This document shows, in pieces, positions 48,175-57,945 of a stretch of DNA of 64,000 nucleotides. The position numbers and the translations under genes were made by a program. This DNA comes from an uncultured Prevotella sp. GTDB taxonomy: Bacteria; Bacteroidota; Bacteroidia; Bacteroidales; Bacteroidaceae. The stretch lies in the NCBI GenBank assembly GCA_905233165.1, contig CAJODL010000001.1, forward strand, positions 124,001 to 188,000. Direction: 5' to 3'. How positions within the stretch are numbered: position 1 is the stretch's first letter; each line of letters opens with the position of its first letter. Below the pieces are notes generated by a model. The model was not told where the DNA came from. It saw nothing but the letters and a program-made list of their open reading frames with translations, and did no database searches.

Positions 48175-50028
48175 TTGTTTCACGTGAAACATAAGACCGA
48201 CGAAAGGTTGTCACACCTCAAAAGTATTGTGGCCGCAATGCCCGAAAAGCCTGGTTCATATCAGTTTTATGATGTGGATGGTGTCATCATTTACGTGGGC
48301 AAAGCAAAGAATCTTAAGAGTAGAGTAAGCTCTTATTTTCATACAGAGGTTGACCGGTTTAAGACAAAAGTTTTGGTTTCCAAGATTCACAACATTTCAT
48401 ACACTGTTGTGAATACAGAAGAGGATGCTTTACTTCTCGAAAACTCTCTTATAAAAAAATACAATCCGAGATATAATGTTCTTCTGAAAGATGGCAAAAC
48501 TTATCCTTCAATTTGTATTACAGGAGAATACTTTCCACGAATATTTAAGACTCGAACTATAAACAAAAAATATGGTACTTACTATGGCCCTTATTCTCAT
48601 TTAGGATCTATGTATGCTGTATTGGATTTGATAAAGAAATTATATCGTCCAAGGACATGTAGATTCCCTATTACGAAGGAGGGCATCCTGGCAGGAAAGT
48701 ATAAACCATGCCTGGAATACCACATAAAGAATTGTGGTGCTCCCTGTATAGGAAAACAATCGTGGGAAGATTACCAAGAAAGCATTTCACAGGCGCGCGA
48801 GATATTAAAAGGTAATACTCAGGAGATAATACTGCATACTAAAGCAGAGATGAATAAGGCGGCTGAAGAACTGCGTTTTGAGGATGCTGAAAGATTTAAG
48901 AAGCAGCTCTTTTTAATAGAACAATTCTGTGCAAAGAGCGAAGTGGTTAGCAACACCATTACAAACGTTGATGTCTTCACTATAGACAACGAAAGCTCCC
49001 CTACCCTATTCATCAATTATATGCATGTAAAGAATGGAGCAATAAACCAATCTTTCACATACGAATACAAACAGAAATTAGACGAATCAGAAGAAGATCT
49101 TCTTATATCTGCAATAATAGAGATTCGAGAAAGATTTAATTCTAAAGCGAAAGAGATTTTGGTTCCTTTCGAAATAAAATGGGATTTGCCTAATACAAGT
49201 TTTTTTGTTCCCCAGAGAGGAGACAAACATCACCTGCTCGAGTTATCACATTTAAACTGTAGGCAATATCGAGTGGATAGACTTAAGCAAAGTGATAAGC
49301 TTAACCCTGAACAGAAATATACTCGTTTAATGAAGGATTTGCAACAAAAACTGAACCTGCCTAAGATTCCATATCATATCGAATTATTCGATAATTCTAA
49401 CATCTCTGGTTCTGATGCTGTTGCTGGTTGTGTTGTATATAAAGGAATGAAGAAATCCACAAAGGATTATCGTAAATACAATATCAAAACAGTAGAAGGA
49501 ATGGATGACTATGCCTCCATGCAAGAAGTTGTCAGAAGAAGGTATAGCAACAAAGACAATCCCCTACCCGACCTCATTATTTGTGATGGTGGAATCGGAC
49601 AAATGCATTGTGTAGAAGAGGTTGTTACAAAAGAGTTGGATTTACATATTCCTATTGCTGGACTTGCAAAAAACGATAAGCATAGAACCCAGGAGTTACT
49701 CTTTTTGAAGCCAGATGAAAATAACAATACTGAATGCATCACAATACAACTGAAACCAGAAAGTGAATTGTTTAGATGCTTGACACAAATGCAGGATGAA
49801 GTACATAGATATGCTATATCCTTCCATAGAGACAAGCGATCAAAACATGCTTTACATTCAGAATTAGACGAAATCACCGGTATAGGACCCAAAACAAAAG
49901 AGGTTTTACTACAACATTTCAAGAGTATAAAAAGATTGCAGGAGGCAATCCGAAACAACAAGTATGATGAAATAATATCACTCGTTGGAAACTCAAAAGC
50001 AGAATTATTAATCAAACACTTTAAATAA
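48175..50028 (+). CDS. uvrC: Excinuclease ABC subunit C
   Basis: A 617-aa repair nuclease making both incisions in UvrABC repair. The N-terminal GIY-YIG domain (PGSYQFYD...VIIYVGKAKNLKSRVSSYF), the UVR motif (AAEELRFEDAERFKKQL), the RNase H-like C-terminal nuclease (ELFDNSNISGSDAVAGCVVYKG, LIICDGGIGQM) and the HhH end (LDEITGIGPKTKEVLLQHF) are all present. The start is uncertain: TTG at 48175 or GTG at 48184, both within a parS site; the first in-frame ATG (48238) would remove a conserved helix. It is followed 1 bp later by deoC. Confidence 0.95.
   Translation: MFHVKHKTDERLSHLKSIVAAMPEKPGSYQFYDVDGVIIYVGKAKNLKSRVSSYFHTEVDRFKTKVLVSKIHNISYTVVNTEEDALLLENSLIKKYNPRYNVLLKDGKTYPSICITGEYFPRIFKTRTINKKYGTYYGPYSHLGSMYAVLDLIKKLYRPRTCRFPITKEGILAGKYKPCLEYHIKNCGAPCIGKQSWEDYQESISQAREILKGNTQEIILHTKAEMNKAAEELRFEDAERFKKQLFLIEQFCAKSEVVSNTITNVDVFTIDNESSPTLFINYMHVKNGAINQSFTYEYKQKLDESEEDLLISAIIEIRERFNSKAKEILVPFEIKWDLPNTSFFVPQRGDKHHLLELSHLNCRQYRVDRLKQSDKLNPEQKYTRLMKDLQQKLNLPKIPYHIELFDNSNISGSDAVAGCVVYKGMKKSTKDYRKYNIKTVEGMDDYASMQEVVRRRYSNKDNPLPDLIICDGGIGQMHCVEEVVTKELDLHIPIAGLAKNDKHRTQELLFLKPDENNNTECITIQLKPESELFRCLTQMQDEVHRYAISFHRDKRSKHALHSELDEITGIGPKTKEVLLQHFKSIKRLQEAIRNNKYDEIISLVGNSKAELLIKHFK
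48176..48191. promoter_or_regulatory. parS: parS site (ParB-binding), perfect palindrome
   Basis: TGTTTCACGTGAAACA matches the broadly conserved 16-bp parS consensus at every position and is a perfect palindrome. It overlaps the uvrC start region, giving the peptide MFHVKH often seen where parS is translated. Confidence 0.9.
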
Positions 50029-50029
50029 T

Positions 50030-50830
50030 ATGAAAGATTTAAAAGAAATTATTGCAAAGGCAAGTGAAAATGATACCCAGGATGTAAAGAGATTTCTCTT
50101 CGGTTCCATCGAATATACAAGCCTGAAATGTACAGATTGTGAACAAAGTATTATCGCTTTTGTTGACAGAGTAAATAAATGGGATGATGAAAGACCTGAT
50201 TTGCCTCATCCTGCAACAATATGTGTTTATCCATGCTTTGCTGAAGTAGTAAAAGAATATCTTCAGGTTGAAGGAATAGAAATTGCATGTGTGAGTGGTA
50301 GTTTTCCAAGTTCACAAACATTCCTTGAGGTAAAAACAATAGAAACGGCTCTGGCTATTAAAGATGGAGCAACAGAAATAGATATGGTAATGCCAGTAGG
50401 AAAGTTTCTGAGTGGTGATGAGCAGGGTGTTACCGATGAAATCACCGAAATGAAGGCCATTTGTGGGCCTGATGTACCACTTAAGGTAATACTAGAGACA
50501 GGGTGCTTAAAAACGCCTGAGAACATTCGTAAGGCATCTTTTTTGGCAATGGATGCAGGAGCTGATTATATCAAGACAAGCACAGGAAAAGAAAAAGTAT
50601 CAGCAACTCCTGAAGCAGCATACATAATGTGCCAATGCATAAAAGAGTATTACGAAAAAGAGGATAGAATGGTCGGTTTTAAACCCGCTGGAGGCATAAA
50701 TTCCACGATGGATGCGATAATTTATTACACTATCGTAAAAGAAGTTCTGGGAGAAAAATGGCTTAATAACAGATTATTCCGCTTAGGTACATCACGCTTA
50801 GCTGATATCCTGATAGAAGAATTAGGATAA
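50030..50830 (+). CDS. deoC: Deoxyribose-phosphate aldolase
   Basis: A 266-aa class I aldolase splitting 2-deoxyribose 5-phosphate into acetaldehyde and glyceraldehyde 3-phosphate. The Schiff-base Lys is in DYIKTSTGK, and the second Lys in VGFKPAGGI; EIDMVMPVGKFLSG is also typical. It follows uvrC by 1 bp and ends 3 bp before the convergent polyprenyl synthase gene. Confidence 0.95.
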   Translation: MKDLKEIIAKASENDTQDVKRFLFGSIEYTSLKCTDCEQSIIAFVDRVNKWDDERPDLPHPATICVYPCFAEVVKEYLQVEGIEIACVSGSFPSSQTFLEVKTIETALAIKDGATEIDMVMPVGKFLSGDEQGVTDEITEMKAICGPDVPLKVILETGCLKTPENIRKASFLAMDAGADYIKTSTGKEKVSATPEAAYIMCQCIKEYYEKEDRMVGFKPAGGINSTMDAIIYYTIVKEVLGEKWLNNRLFRLGTSRLADILIEELG

Positions 50831-50833
50831 TCT

Positions 50834-51814
50834 CTACTTATTTCGCTCAATAGCATAATCGAGGTATGCGATGAAAGCATTTTTAAGGCTGGAATCGTGT
50901 ACCTCTTTATTTATAAATTCCATTGCTTCTGAACGTATCTCAAGCATTTTATCTTCAGCGTATTTTATACCACCTTGCTCTTTAGAAAAAGCGATTAAAC
51001 GGGCAATTTCTTCAGCTGAAGCCTTACAAGACTTTACATCCATTGCTATTTTTTTCATCTCTGCATTGTCAGATGACAAGATAGCATAAATAGCAGGCAA
51101 AGTTAACTTTCCCTCCAGCATATCATTTCCAGTAGGTTTTCCGATTTCTCCTGAATCATAATAATCGAAGATATCATCCCTAATCTGGAATATCATTCCT
51201 ATCTTTTGTCCAAAAGAACGTGCTTTTTCTATCGAATTTATCGATGCATTTACAGACATTGCACCCATAGCACTTGCAGCCTCAAATAATGCAGCAGTCT
51301 TTTTTCTTATTACTTCATAATATGCTTGCTCAGAGATATTCTCCGAAACGTTACTGGTAAGCTGAAGTATTTCTCCATCAGAAAGAGTCTGACCCAAAAT
51401 CGAAAGCTGTTTTATTATTTCTATATCCTTACTGTCAGAAACATTAATAAGGGCAGTAGAGAGGATATAATCACCGACTAAAACGGCAATTTTGTTATCA
51501 TAAATAGCATTTACAGAAGCCTGTCCACGACGTGTAGATGACTCATCTACTATATCATCATGAATAAGTGTGGCAGTATGTAACATCTCCAAACCTATAC
51601 CTGCACGCAAAGTAGTTTCTGTAACGTTACCATACAGCTTAGCCATTAATAAAAGCAACATAGGACGCATACGCTTTCCTTTGCGTTGCTTAACATAATC
51701 TAAAGCCTGCTTTAAAACGCCTTCCTTATACTCCAAGGAAGCATTATACTTTTCGGTGAATTCATTCAATTCTACCTCTATTGGAAGCTTTATTATGGAT
51801 AAATAATCTGTCAT
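50834..51814 (-). CDS. Polyprenyl diphosphate synthase
   Basis: A 326-aa trans-isoprenyl diphosphate synthase with the first Asp-rich motif in LIHDDIVDESSTRRG and the second in IRDDIFDYYD, plus GKRMRPMLLLLMA. Such enzymes make the long side chain of menaquinone (octaprenyl or similar) in Bacteroidetes; product length is not readable. Monocistronic, with a consensus promoter directly upstream. Confidence 0.93.
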   Translation of the reverse strand: MTDYLSIIKLPIEVELNEFTEKYNASLEYKEGVLKQALDYVKQRKGKRMRPMLLLLMAKLYGNVTETTLRAGIGLEMLHTATLIHDDIVDESSTRRGQASVNAIYDNKIAVLVGDYILSTALINVSDSKDIEIIKQLSILGQTLSDGEILQLTSNVSENISEQAYYEVIRKKTAALFEAASAMGAMSVNASINSIEKARSFGQKIGMIFQIRDDIFDYYDSGEIGKPTGNDMLEGKLTLPAIYAILSSDNAEMKKIAMDVKSCKASAEEIARLIAFSKEQGGIKYAEDKMLEIRSEAMEFINKEVHDSSLKNAFIAYLDYAIERNK

Positions 51815-51831
51815 TTTATTGGATTATGGAT

Positions 51832-51863
51832 GCAAAGTTACTAAAAAATTTTGAATTGACAAA
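51832..51863 (-). promoter_or_regulatory. Consensus promoter of the polyprenyl synthase gene
   Basis: Minus strand TTTG (51860-51863), 19-nt spacer, TAACTTTGC (51832-51840), 17 bp upstream of the start codon. Confidence 0.82.
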
Positions 51864-51903
51864 AAAACTCTTTATTACTAATTTCTATTTCCCATTTTTT
51901 TAT

Positions 51904-51911
51904 TAACTTTG
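51904..51911 (+). promoter_or_regulatory. -7 box of polA
   Basis: TAACTTTG followed by C, 22 bp before the ATG at 51933. It excludes the TTG at 51909 as the translation start. Confidence 0.65.
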
Positions 51912-51932
51912 CACGCATCTATACAATATGAT

Positions 51933-54632
51933 ATGAGTAAATTATTCCTTATTGACGCATATGCCATTATCTATCGAAGCTATTATGCTTTGATGAAATC
52001 GCCAAGAATTAATAGTAAAGGTCTCAATACAAACGCTATTATCGGCTTTTGTTATACCCTGAGAGAGATACTACAAAAGCAAAAACCTACACATATAGCA
52101 GTTGCATTTGATCATGGAAAGACTTTCCGTCATGAGGTATTTCCTGAATACAAGGCACAGCGTGAAGAAACACCAGAGGATATACGTCTTGCCATACCTA
52201 TTATAAAAGATATCCTTAAGGCTTTAAACATACCCATACTGCAGGTTGACGGCTTTGAAGCAGACGATATAATAGGTACCGTTGCTAAGAACGCAGAAAG
52301 CGATGGAATGGATGTTTTTATGCTTACTCCTGATAAGGATTATGCTCAACTTGTAACAAATAAGATTCATATTTTCCGCCCACGTCATGGGGGAGGATAT
52401 GAAGATATGGGCCCTTCAGAAGTAAAAACCAAATATGGTATAGAGAGCACATCACAGGTTATAGACCTTCTTGGCCTTATGGGTGACTCCAGCGATAACT
52501 ATCAAGGATGCCCTGGGGTAGGGGAGAAGACAGCTGTGAAACTCATACTACAATTCGGTAGTATAGAAAAAATGCTCGAAAACACCGACAAAATTACAGG
52601 TAAACTTCGTGAAAAGGTAGAAGCTTCAGCTGATGATATACGTTTATCAAAATATTTAGCAACAATTCGTCAAGATGTTCCTATCGATATCTCATTAGAT
52701 GAAATGAGATTGAAAAAATTCAATGAACCAAAGTTGGAAGAAATTTTTGAGGAGCTGGAATTTAAAGCTTTTGCACAAAAATTTTTAGGACATCGTTTGA
52801 GACAAGATAAGAGCGAGGATGTAAAAAAATCTTCCGAAGTACAAACAAATGTTAACAAGCAGTTGTCTCTCTTTGAAGAATTTGCGACCGAGGACCCAGA
52901 AGATTTCAAAAATCCGATTCTCACGAGCCCAAAGAAGACCGTAAGCAACATAAAAGTCATTGAAAATGAGACTGATATGGAATATTTTTGTGGACTTTTG
53001 GCTCACAACAGAAAATTTGCTTTTAGCGTCGAAGGAAGCTCAAAAAACGGAATTGAGGCAAAATTGAGGTCAATTTCATTTGCAACTGATAAAGATACTG
53101 TTTACCAACTTGTGATGACATCTTTTGAGGGAGATAATGAATGGAAGAAGAACAAACTTCAAATGATCTTCTCAGATTCAAGTTGTGAGAAAATTGTTCA
53201 AAATGCAAAATACGCCATTCAGGTATTATATAATAGTGGTATAACAATAAAAGGTAACCTTTGGGACACAATGGTTGCCCACTATCTTAAAAATCCAGAT
53301 TTGCATCACAATAGAGAATACTATGAGTCAATGTTTCACGTGGAACAACCGGTCACTTTGCTAGTAACGAAGGGGGATTTGGAGGCAGAATTAGAGAAAA
53401 ATGGCATGCTAAAACTGTTTGAAGAAGTAGAGATGCCACTCATACCTGTTCTTGCTGAAATGGAATTAAATGGTGTCAGGATTGATACCAATGCCCTGAA
53501 GGAGGCAGAAAAAGACCTGTCTGTAAGGTTACAGCAAGCAGAGATAGATATTTACACTTTAGCAGGTGAACAGTTCAATATATCCTCTCCAAAACAAGTA
53601 GGTGATATTCTCTTCGGAAAACTACATCTGATGGAGAAGCCCAAGAAGACAAAGACTGGACAATATGTCACCAATGAGGAGATTCTCAACTCCCTGAAAA
53701 CAAAGAATCCTATAGTTGAGAAAATCCTGTCTTATCGTGCTATGAAGAAGCTTCTCAGCACCTATATAGAAGTTCTTCCAACACTTATAAATCCAAGAAC
53801 AGGACATATTCACACAACATTCAATCAATGTATCACAGCAACAGGTCGTCTGTCTTCTTCTGATCCTAATTTGCAAAATATTCCTGTCCGCACAGAGGAT
53901 GGAAAGGAGATACGAAAATGCTTCATTCCAGAGCCAGGAGAGGAGCTCTTTTCTTGTGATTATAGTCAGGTAGAGCTGCGCATTATGGCGTCTCTGTCAG
54001 GTGACAAACATATGATTGAAGCATTCAATCAAGGACAGGATATTCATGCAGCAACCTCTGCAAAGATATTCCATAAACCAATAGAAGAAGTTACGAAGTT
54101 AGAACGCAGAAAAGCCAAGAGTGCTAACTTTGGTATTATATATGGTATAACAGCATTTGGTCTTGCTCAGGATCTTGGAATAGACCGTAAGGAAGCTAAG
54201 GCACTTATTGATGGTTACTTTGAGAATTTCCCTCGTGTGATGGACTTTATTGAGGAGTGTAAGCAGAAAGTGAGGGAAACAGGATATGCTGTTACCATCA
54301 TGGGTCGTCGTCGCTATCTTCCAGATATAAATTCAAATAATGGTACTGTTCGTGCCTTTGCTGAGCGCAATGCTGTCAATGCTCCTATTCAAGGTTCTGC
54401 TGCTGACATCATGAAACTGGCAATGGTTCATGTCTATCAGCGTTTGAAGAGAGAGAATCTGAAAACCAAAATGCTCCTGCAGGTTCATGATGAACTCATT
54501 TTTTCTGTTCCAACAGAAGAGAAGGGTAGGGTAGGGGCTATCGTGAAGGAAGAGATGGAGAATGCCTGCCATCTTGCAGTACCACTTCTTGCTGAAGGCG
54601 GATGGGGTAAAAACTGGTTAGAGGCACATTAA
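51933..54632 (+). CDS. polA: DNA polymerase I with degenerate proofreading domain
   Basis: An 899-aa family A polymerase for Okazaki fragment processing and repair. The 5'-3' nuclease (FLIDAYAIIYRSYYA, DGFEADDIIGTVA, TPDKDYAQLV, GDSSDNYQGCPGVGEKTA) and polymerase motifs A (DYSQVELRIMASLSGD), B (RRKAKSANFGIIYG) and C (LQVHDELIFSVP) are intact. The central 3'-5' exonuclease domain is not. Motif I DxE reads S365-V-E367, motif II lacks its Asp (NAKYAIQVL), and the motif III region is shortened and lacks the Tyr-x3-Asp. The protein should lack proofreading. A parS site lies in the shortened stretch (about residue 467, MFHVEQ). Confidence 0.95.
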   Translation: MSKLFLIDAYAIIYRSYYALMKSPRINSKGLNTNAIIGFCYTLREILQKQKPTHIAVAFDHGKTFRHEVFPEYKAQREETPEDIRLAIPIIKDILKALNIPILQVDGFEADDIIGTVAKNAESDGMDVFMLTPDKDYAQLVTNKIHIFRPRHGGGYEDMGPSEVKTKYGIESTSQVIDLLGLMGDSSDNYQGCPGVGEKTAVKLILQFGSIEKMLENTDKITGKLREKVEASADDIRLSKYLATIRQDVPIDISLDEMRLKKFNEPKLEEIFEELEFKAFAQKFLGHRLRQDKSEDVKKSSEVQTNVNKQLSLFEEFATEDPEDFKNPILTSPKKTVSNIKVIENETDMEYFCGLLAHNRKFAFSVEGSSKNGIEAKLRSISFATDKDTVYQLVMTSFEGDNEWKKNKLQMIFSDSSCEKIVQNAKYAIQVLYNSGITIKGNLWDTMVAHYLKNPDLHHNREYYESMFHVEQPVTLLVTKGDLEAELEKNGMLKLFEEVEMPLIPVLAEMELNGVRIDTNALKEAEKDLSVRLQQAEIDIYTLAGEQFNISSPKQVGDILFGKLHLMEKPKKTKTGQYVTNEEILNSLKTKNPIVEKILSYRAMKKLLSTYIEVLPTLINPRTGHIHTTFNQCITATGRLSSSDPNLQNIPVRTEDGKEIRKCFIPEPGEELFSCDYSQVELRIMASLSGDKHMIEAFNQGQDIHAATSAKIFHKPIEEVTKLERRKAKSANFGIIYGITAFGLAQDLGIDRKEAKALIDGYFENFPRVMDFIEECKQKVRETGYAVTIMGRRRYLPDINSNNGTVRAFAERNAVNAPIQGSAADIMKLAMVHVYQRLKRENLKTKMLLQVHDELIFSVPTEEKGRVGAIVKEEMENACHLAVPLLAEGGWGKNWLEAH
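53332..53347. promoter_or_regulatory. parS: Second parS site, inside polA
   Basis: TGTTTCACGTGGAACA is the reverse complement of TGTTCCACGTGAAACA, the classical Bacillus parS sequence. It is translated as MFHVEQ in the degenerate exonuclease region of PolA. Confidence 0.85.
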
Positions 54633-54641
54633 CTTTGTATT

Positions 54642-56783
54642 ATGAGAAAACTATTATATCTTTATATTCTATTTCTTCCTCTGCTGTCATCTGCGCAAGA
54701 TTACAGCAAGATGTCACGCAACCTTCGAAAGAAAGTCAAGGAGGTAGCAGCGGTTAATCATTCGAAGAGTGCTGTCAGGAACTCAGCAAACACCCATGCT
54801 GAGAAGAATATCTTTGCTCTCATCAAGTGTACTGGTGATGTTGTTGAAGACTATTGTCTTTCCCATCATAGAGATATTCACATCGTTCGAATGCCTCTTT
54901 CAAAAGCAATAGAGCTCTCTGATGACAGCAGAGTTATCAGGATAGAATCTGAGCCAAGCAACACATCGCTGACCAATGATAGCATAAGGTCTGTTACAAA
55001 TACCAACATCATTCACAAGGGTGGGGGAGAGCTACCTTCTGCCTTTGATGGAACAGGGATTCTTGTAGGAATAGCTGATATGTCCTTTGACTACAACCAT
55101 CCTACTTTCCTTTCTAAGAAAGATAATAGCTTACGCATCCAACGTGTGTGGGATATGCTTGACGGAATAGAATCTCAGACCTATAACCCTTCTTCAAATT
55201 TCCCTATAGGCAAATTGCTTAAACCTGAAGACATCCCTTCAAAGGACCATAGCATTGACAGCTATCTGCATTATCATGGAACACATACGGCAGGAACTGC
55301 AGCAGGTAGCGGATATGACACTCAATTTGGTGGTATGGCACCAGAAGCTGATTTGTATTTTGTAAACTGTATCTTTGATAACAATATCGAACTTATTCCT
55401 GAAGAAAAAAGAGACCTTTACAATTCGTCAGCATTTGAATTACTTGGATTCCAGAACATTTTTAATTATGCTGATTCTATTGGCAAACCATGCGTTATCA
55501 ATTATAGTGCAGGAGAATATGGTGATATCACAGGAGAGAACACCTTATACTATGAATATCTTAGCTCCATGCTCGGCCCAGGAAAGATACTTGTTGCCTC
55601 TGTAGGAAATGAAGGGAATAGAGGATATATAATGTATAAGACAGCTGACCAGGAATCTGTAGGAGGACTGATGACAAGAACTACATCAGATCCTTACTTC
55701 CTTTGTATCAGCAGTGACAAACCCCTTACCTTTAAAATAACAGACAAGAGCAAGCCAGAGGCAGAGGGTTCCTATACCTTCACTCCTGAATATGAAACAA
55801 CTACTTCAGACACTATAGCCTCTCTTGACAGTCTTTGTATCGACGCATTCTGCTATGAGGATGAATATCACAGCGACAAGATAGGATATGACATCAGCTT
55901 TTATGAAGGCAAGAAGAAATTCTCCGACCTTGACTATTCTATCACCATCTCTGGAGCTGATGCTGAAGCAAGGATACACATACAAAATGGTAAGATAGAA
56001 GGTGCTGAATTAGGTGGAAACACATTCTTCCCAGGCGAAATGGATGGCATCATTGGCGTTGGTGCTACTACATGGAGAGAAAAATATACAGACATCAACG
56101 GAAAACAACATACCAGCATCTATGGCACAGGTGGCAAACGTGCATCCTTCTCTGGATGTGGCCCTGCCCTCAGCGGCAATATAAAGCCTGATGTAGTAGC
56201 ACCTGGTGTGAATATCATTTCTGCCCACAACAGGACATATCAGGAATTACACCCCACCAGCCAGGAAAATCTTGTAGCCAAATCATCCTATAACAATCAT
56301 GATTACTATTGGAGGACATGCGATGGCACCTCTATGTCAACTCCTGCTGTTGCTGGTATAGTTGCTCTCTGGCTGCAGGCAAAGCCAGACCTCACTACCG
56401 CTGAGGTGATAGATGTCATAGCCAATACAGCAAAGCATAATGACCCTTCACTCAGCTATCCTAATAATGAATATGGATATGGAGAGATAGATGCCTACAA
56501 AGGACTGCTCTACATACTGAATCTAACAAGTGTAGAAGGACTCTCTACACAACATATCATAGAAGCTAAGGTTCGTCCTCTCTCAAATGGTGATGTCAGC
56601 ATATCATTACCTGATTCTGACAATCCTGTAAAAGTGCGAATATATAATACAAACGGACAATGTGTAGGAGAATACACTATACCTTCCAATACAACAAATT
56701 ACACCATTCCAAGCATAGGACGAGGTGGTATTTTTGCTGTGCAAGTAGGCAATTATGGCTCAACACTCATAAGAATTGAATAA
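54642..56783 (+). CDS. S8 family (subtilisin-like) serine peptidase with type IX secretion tail
   Basis: A 713-aa secreted protease (signal peptide ends LLSSAQ). The triad is visible: Asp in GILVGIADMSFDYNHP, His in LHYHGTHTAGTAAGSG and Ser in CDGTSMSTPAVAGIVALWL. A beta-rich insert lies between His and Ser. The last 80 residues (VRIYNTNGQCVGEYTIP... ending GSTLIRIE) match a type A T9SS sorting domain, implying export through the type IX system and cell-surface attachment. It begins 9 bp after polA and may share its transcript. Confidence 0.9.
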   Translation: MRKLLYLYILFLPLLSSAQDYSKMSRNLRKKVKEVAAVNHSKSAVRNSANTHAEKNIFALIKCTGDVVEDYCLSHHRDIHIVRMPLSKAIELSDDSRVIRIESEPSNTSLTNDSIRSVTNTNIIHKGGGELPSAFDGTGILVGIADMSFDYNHPTFLSKKDNSLRIQRVWDMLDGIESQTYNPSSNFPIGKLLKPEDIPSKDHSIDSYLHYHGTHTAGTAAGSGYDTQFGGMAPEADLYFVNCIFDNNIELIPEEKRDLYNSSAFELLGFQNIFNYADSIGKPCVINYSAGEYGDITGENTLYYEYLSSMLGPGKILVASVGNEGNRGYIMYKTADQESVGGLMTRTTSDPYFLCISSDKPLTFKITDKSKPEAEGSYTFTPEYETTTSDTIASLDSLCIDAFCYEDEYHSDKIGYDISFYEGKKKFSDLDYSITISGADAEARIHIQNGKIEGAELGGNTFFPGEMDGIIGVGATTWREKYTDINGKQHTSIYGTGGKRASFSGCGPALSGNIKPDVVAPGVNIISAHNRTYQELHPTSQENLVAKSSYNNHDYYWRTCDGTSMSTPAVAGIVALWLQAKPDLTTAEVIDVIANTAKHNDPSLSYPNNEYGYGEIDAYKGLLYILNLTSVEGLSTQHIIEAKVRPLSNGDVSISLPDSDNPVKVRIYNTNGQCVGEYTIPSNTTNYTIPSIGRGGIFAVQVGNYGSTLIRIE

Positions 56784-56810
56784 AAAATAAAAAGAATATA
56801 AAGAAAAATT

Positions 56811-57911
56811 ATGGCATTAAAATGTGGAATAGTAGGACTACCAAACGTTGGTAAGTCAACTCTCTTTAATTGTTTATCATCTGCAAAGGCTCAGGCAGCC
56901 AATTTCCCTTTCTGTACAATAGAACCTAATGTAGGTGTTATAACCGTTCCTGATGACCGTCTTACGAAACTTGCTGAGATTGTTCATCCAGGACGCATAG
57001 TACCTGCTACCTGTGAAATAGTAGATATAGCTGGTTTGGTAAAAGGTGCCAGCAAGGGCGAAGGTCTGGGAAACAAATTCTTGGGAAACATTCGTGAGAC
57101 AGATGCTATCATTCATGTCCTCAGATGTTTTGAAGATGAGAATATCACTCATGTGGATGGTACTGTCAATCCTATTCGTGATAAGGAAATCATCGATACA
57201 GAATTACAGCTGAAAGACCTTGAGACGATAGAGAGCCGTTATGCTAAAACACAGAAAGTGGCTTCTGCAGGCAATAAAGACGCCAAGGTGGAGCTTAATG
57301 TGCTGGAGGCATATAAACAATGCCTGGAGCAGGGAAAAAACGCCAGAACGGTGGAATTTGACTCTAAGGAGGAACAGCTGGCAGCAAAAAATCTCTTCCT
57401 GCTTACCAGCAAACCTGTTCTTTATGTTTGTAATGTTGATGAGTCAGCAGCAAAGGAAGGTAATGAATGGACAAAGCAAGTAGAACAGCTGGCCGCTGAA
57501 GAGGGTGCTGAGTGTATGATTATTGCTGCAAAGACAGAAGAAGACATCGCTGGCTTTGACAACTATGAAGACAAGCAGCTCTTCCTTGAGGAGTTAGGTC
57601 TTGAAGAGAGTGGTGTAAACCGCCTCATCAAGAAGGCTTATGCGCTTCTCAACCTCCAGACATTCATCACAGCAGGTGAGATGGAGGTAAAGGCCTGGAC
57701 CTTCAAAAAGGGGTGGAAGGCTCCGCAATGTGCTGGTGTCATACATACAGACTTCGAAAAAGGCTTTATTCGTGCCGAAGTTATCAAGTATGATGACTAT
57801 ATGCAGTATAAGTCCGAAGCAGCCATCAAAGAGGCAGGAAAACTGGGCATAGAAGGCAAGGACTATGTTGTCCAAGATGGTGACATCATGCACTTCCGCT
57901 TCAATGTTTAA
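56811..57911 (+). CDS. ychF: YchF/OLA1-family translation-associated ATPase/GTPase
   Basis: A 366-aa Obg-related P-loop protein. G1 is [13 protein letters not shown]3 [17 protein letters not shown], and the G4 position reads NVDE instead of NKxD, the change that makes this family prefer ATP. The C-terminal TGS domain ([44 protein letters not shown]) is complete. Associated with ribosomes and stress responses in other bacteria. Confidence 0.96.
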   Translation: MALKCGIVGLPNVGKSTLFNCLSSAKAQAANFPFCTIEPNVGVITVPDDRLTKLAEIVHPGRIVPATCEIVDIAGLVKGASKGEGLGNKFLGNIRETDAIIHVLRCFEDENITHVDGTVNPIRDKEIIDTELQLKDLETIESRYAKTQKVASAGNKDAKVELNVLEAYKQCLEQGKNARTVEFDSKEEQLAAKNLFLLTSKPVLYVCNVDESAAKEGNEWTKQVEQLAAEEGAECMIIAAKTEEDIAGFDNYEDKQLFLEELGLEESGVNRLIKKAYALLNLQTFITAGEMEVKAWTFKKGWKAPQCAGVIHTDFEKGFIRAEVIKYDDYMQYKSEAAIKEAGKLGIEGKDYVVQDGDIMHFRFNV

Positions 57912-57945
57912 TTATGCATTGTGAATTATGAATTATGCATTATAT
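57912..57945. repeat. ATGCATTATGAATT-type repeats spanning the ychF-lgt junction
   Basis: Variant copies (ATGCATTGTGAATT, ATGAATT, ATGCATT) of the 14-bp unit also found, inverted, at 29253-29280. The lgt start codon and first codons lie within it. Confidence 0.75.

Noticed and set aside
51909..51932. TTG at 51909 as polA start
   Set aside because: It lies inside the -7 promoter box TAACTTTG, so it cannot be in the transcript; ATG at 51933 fits the family.
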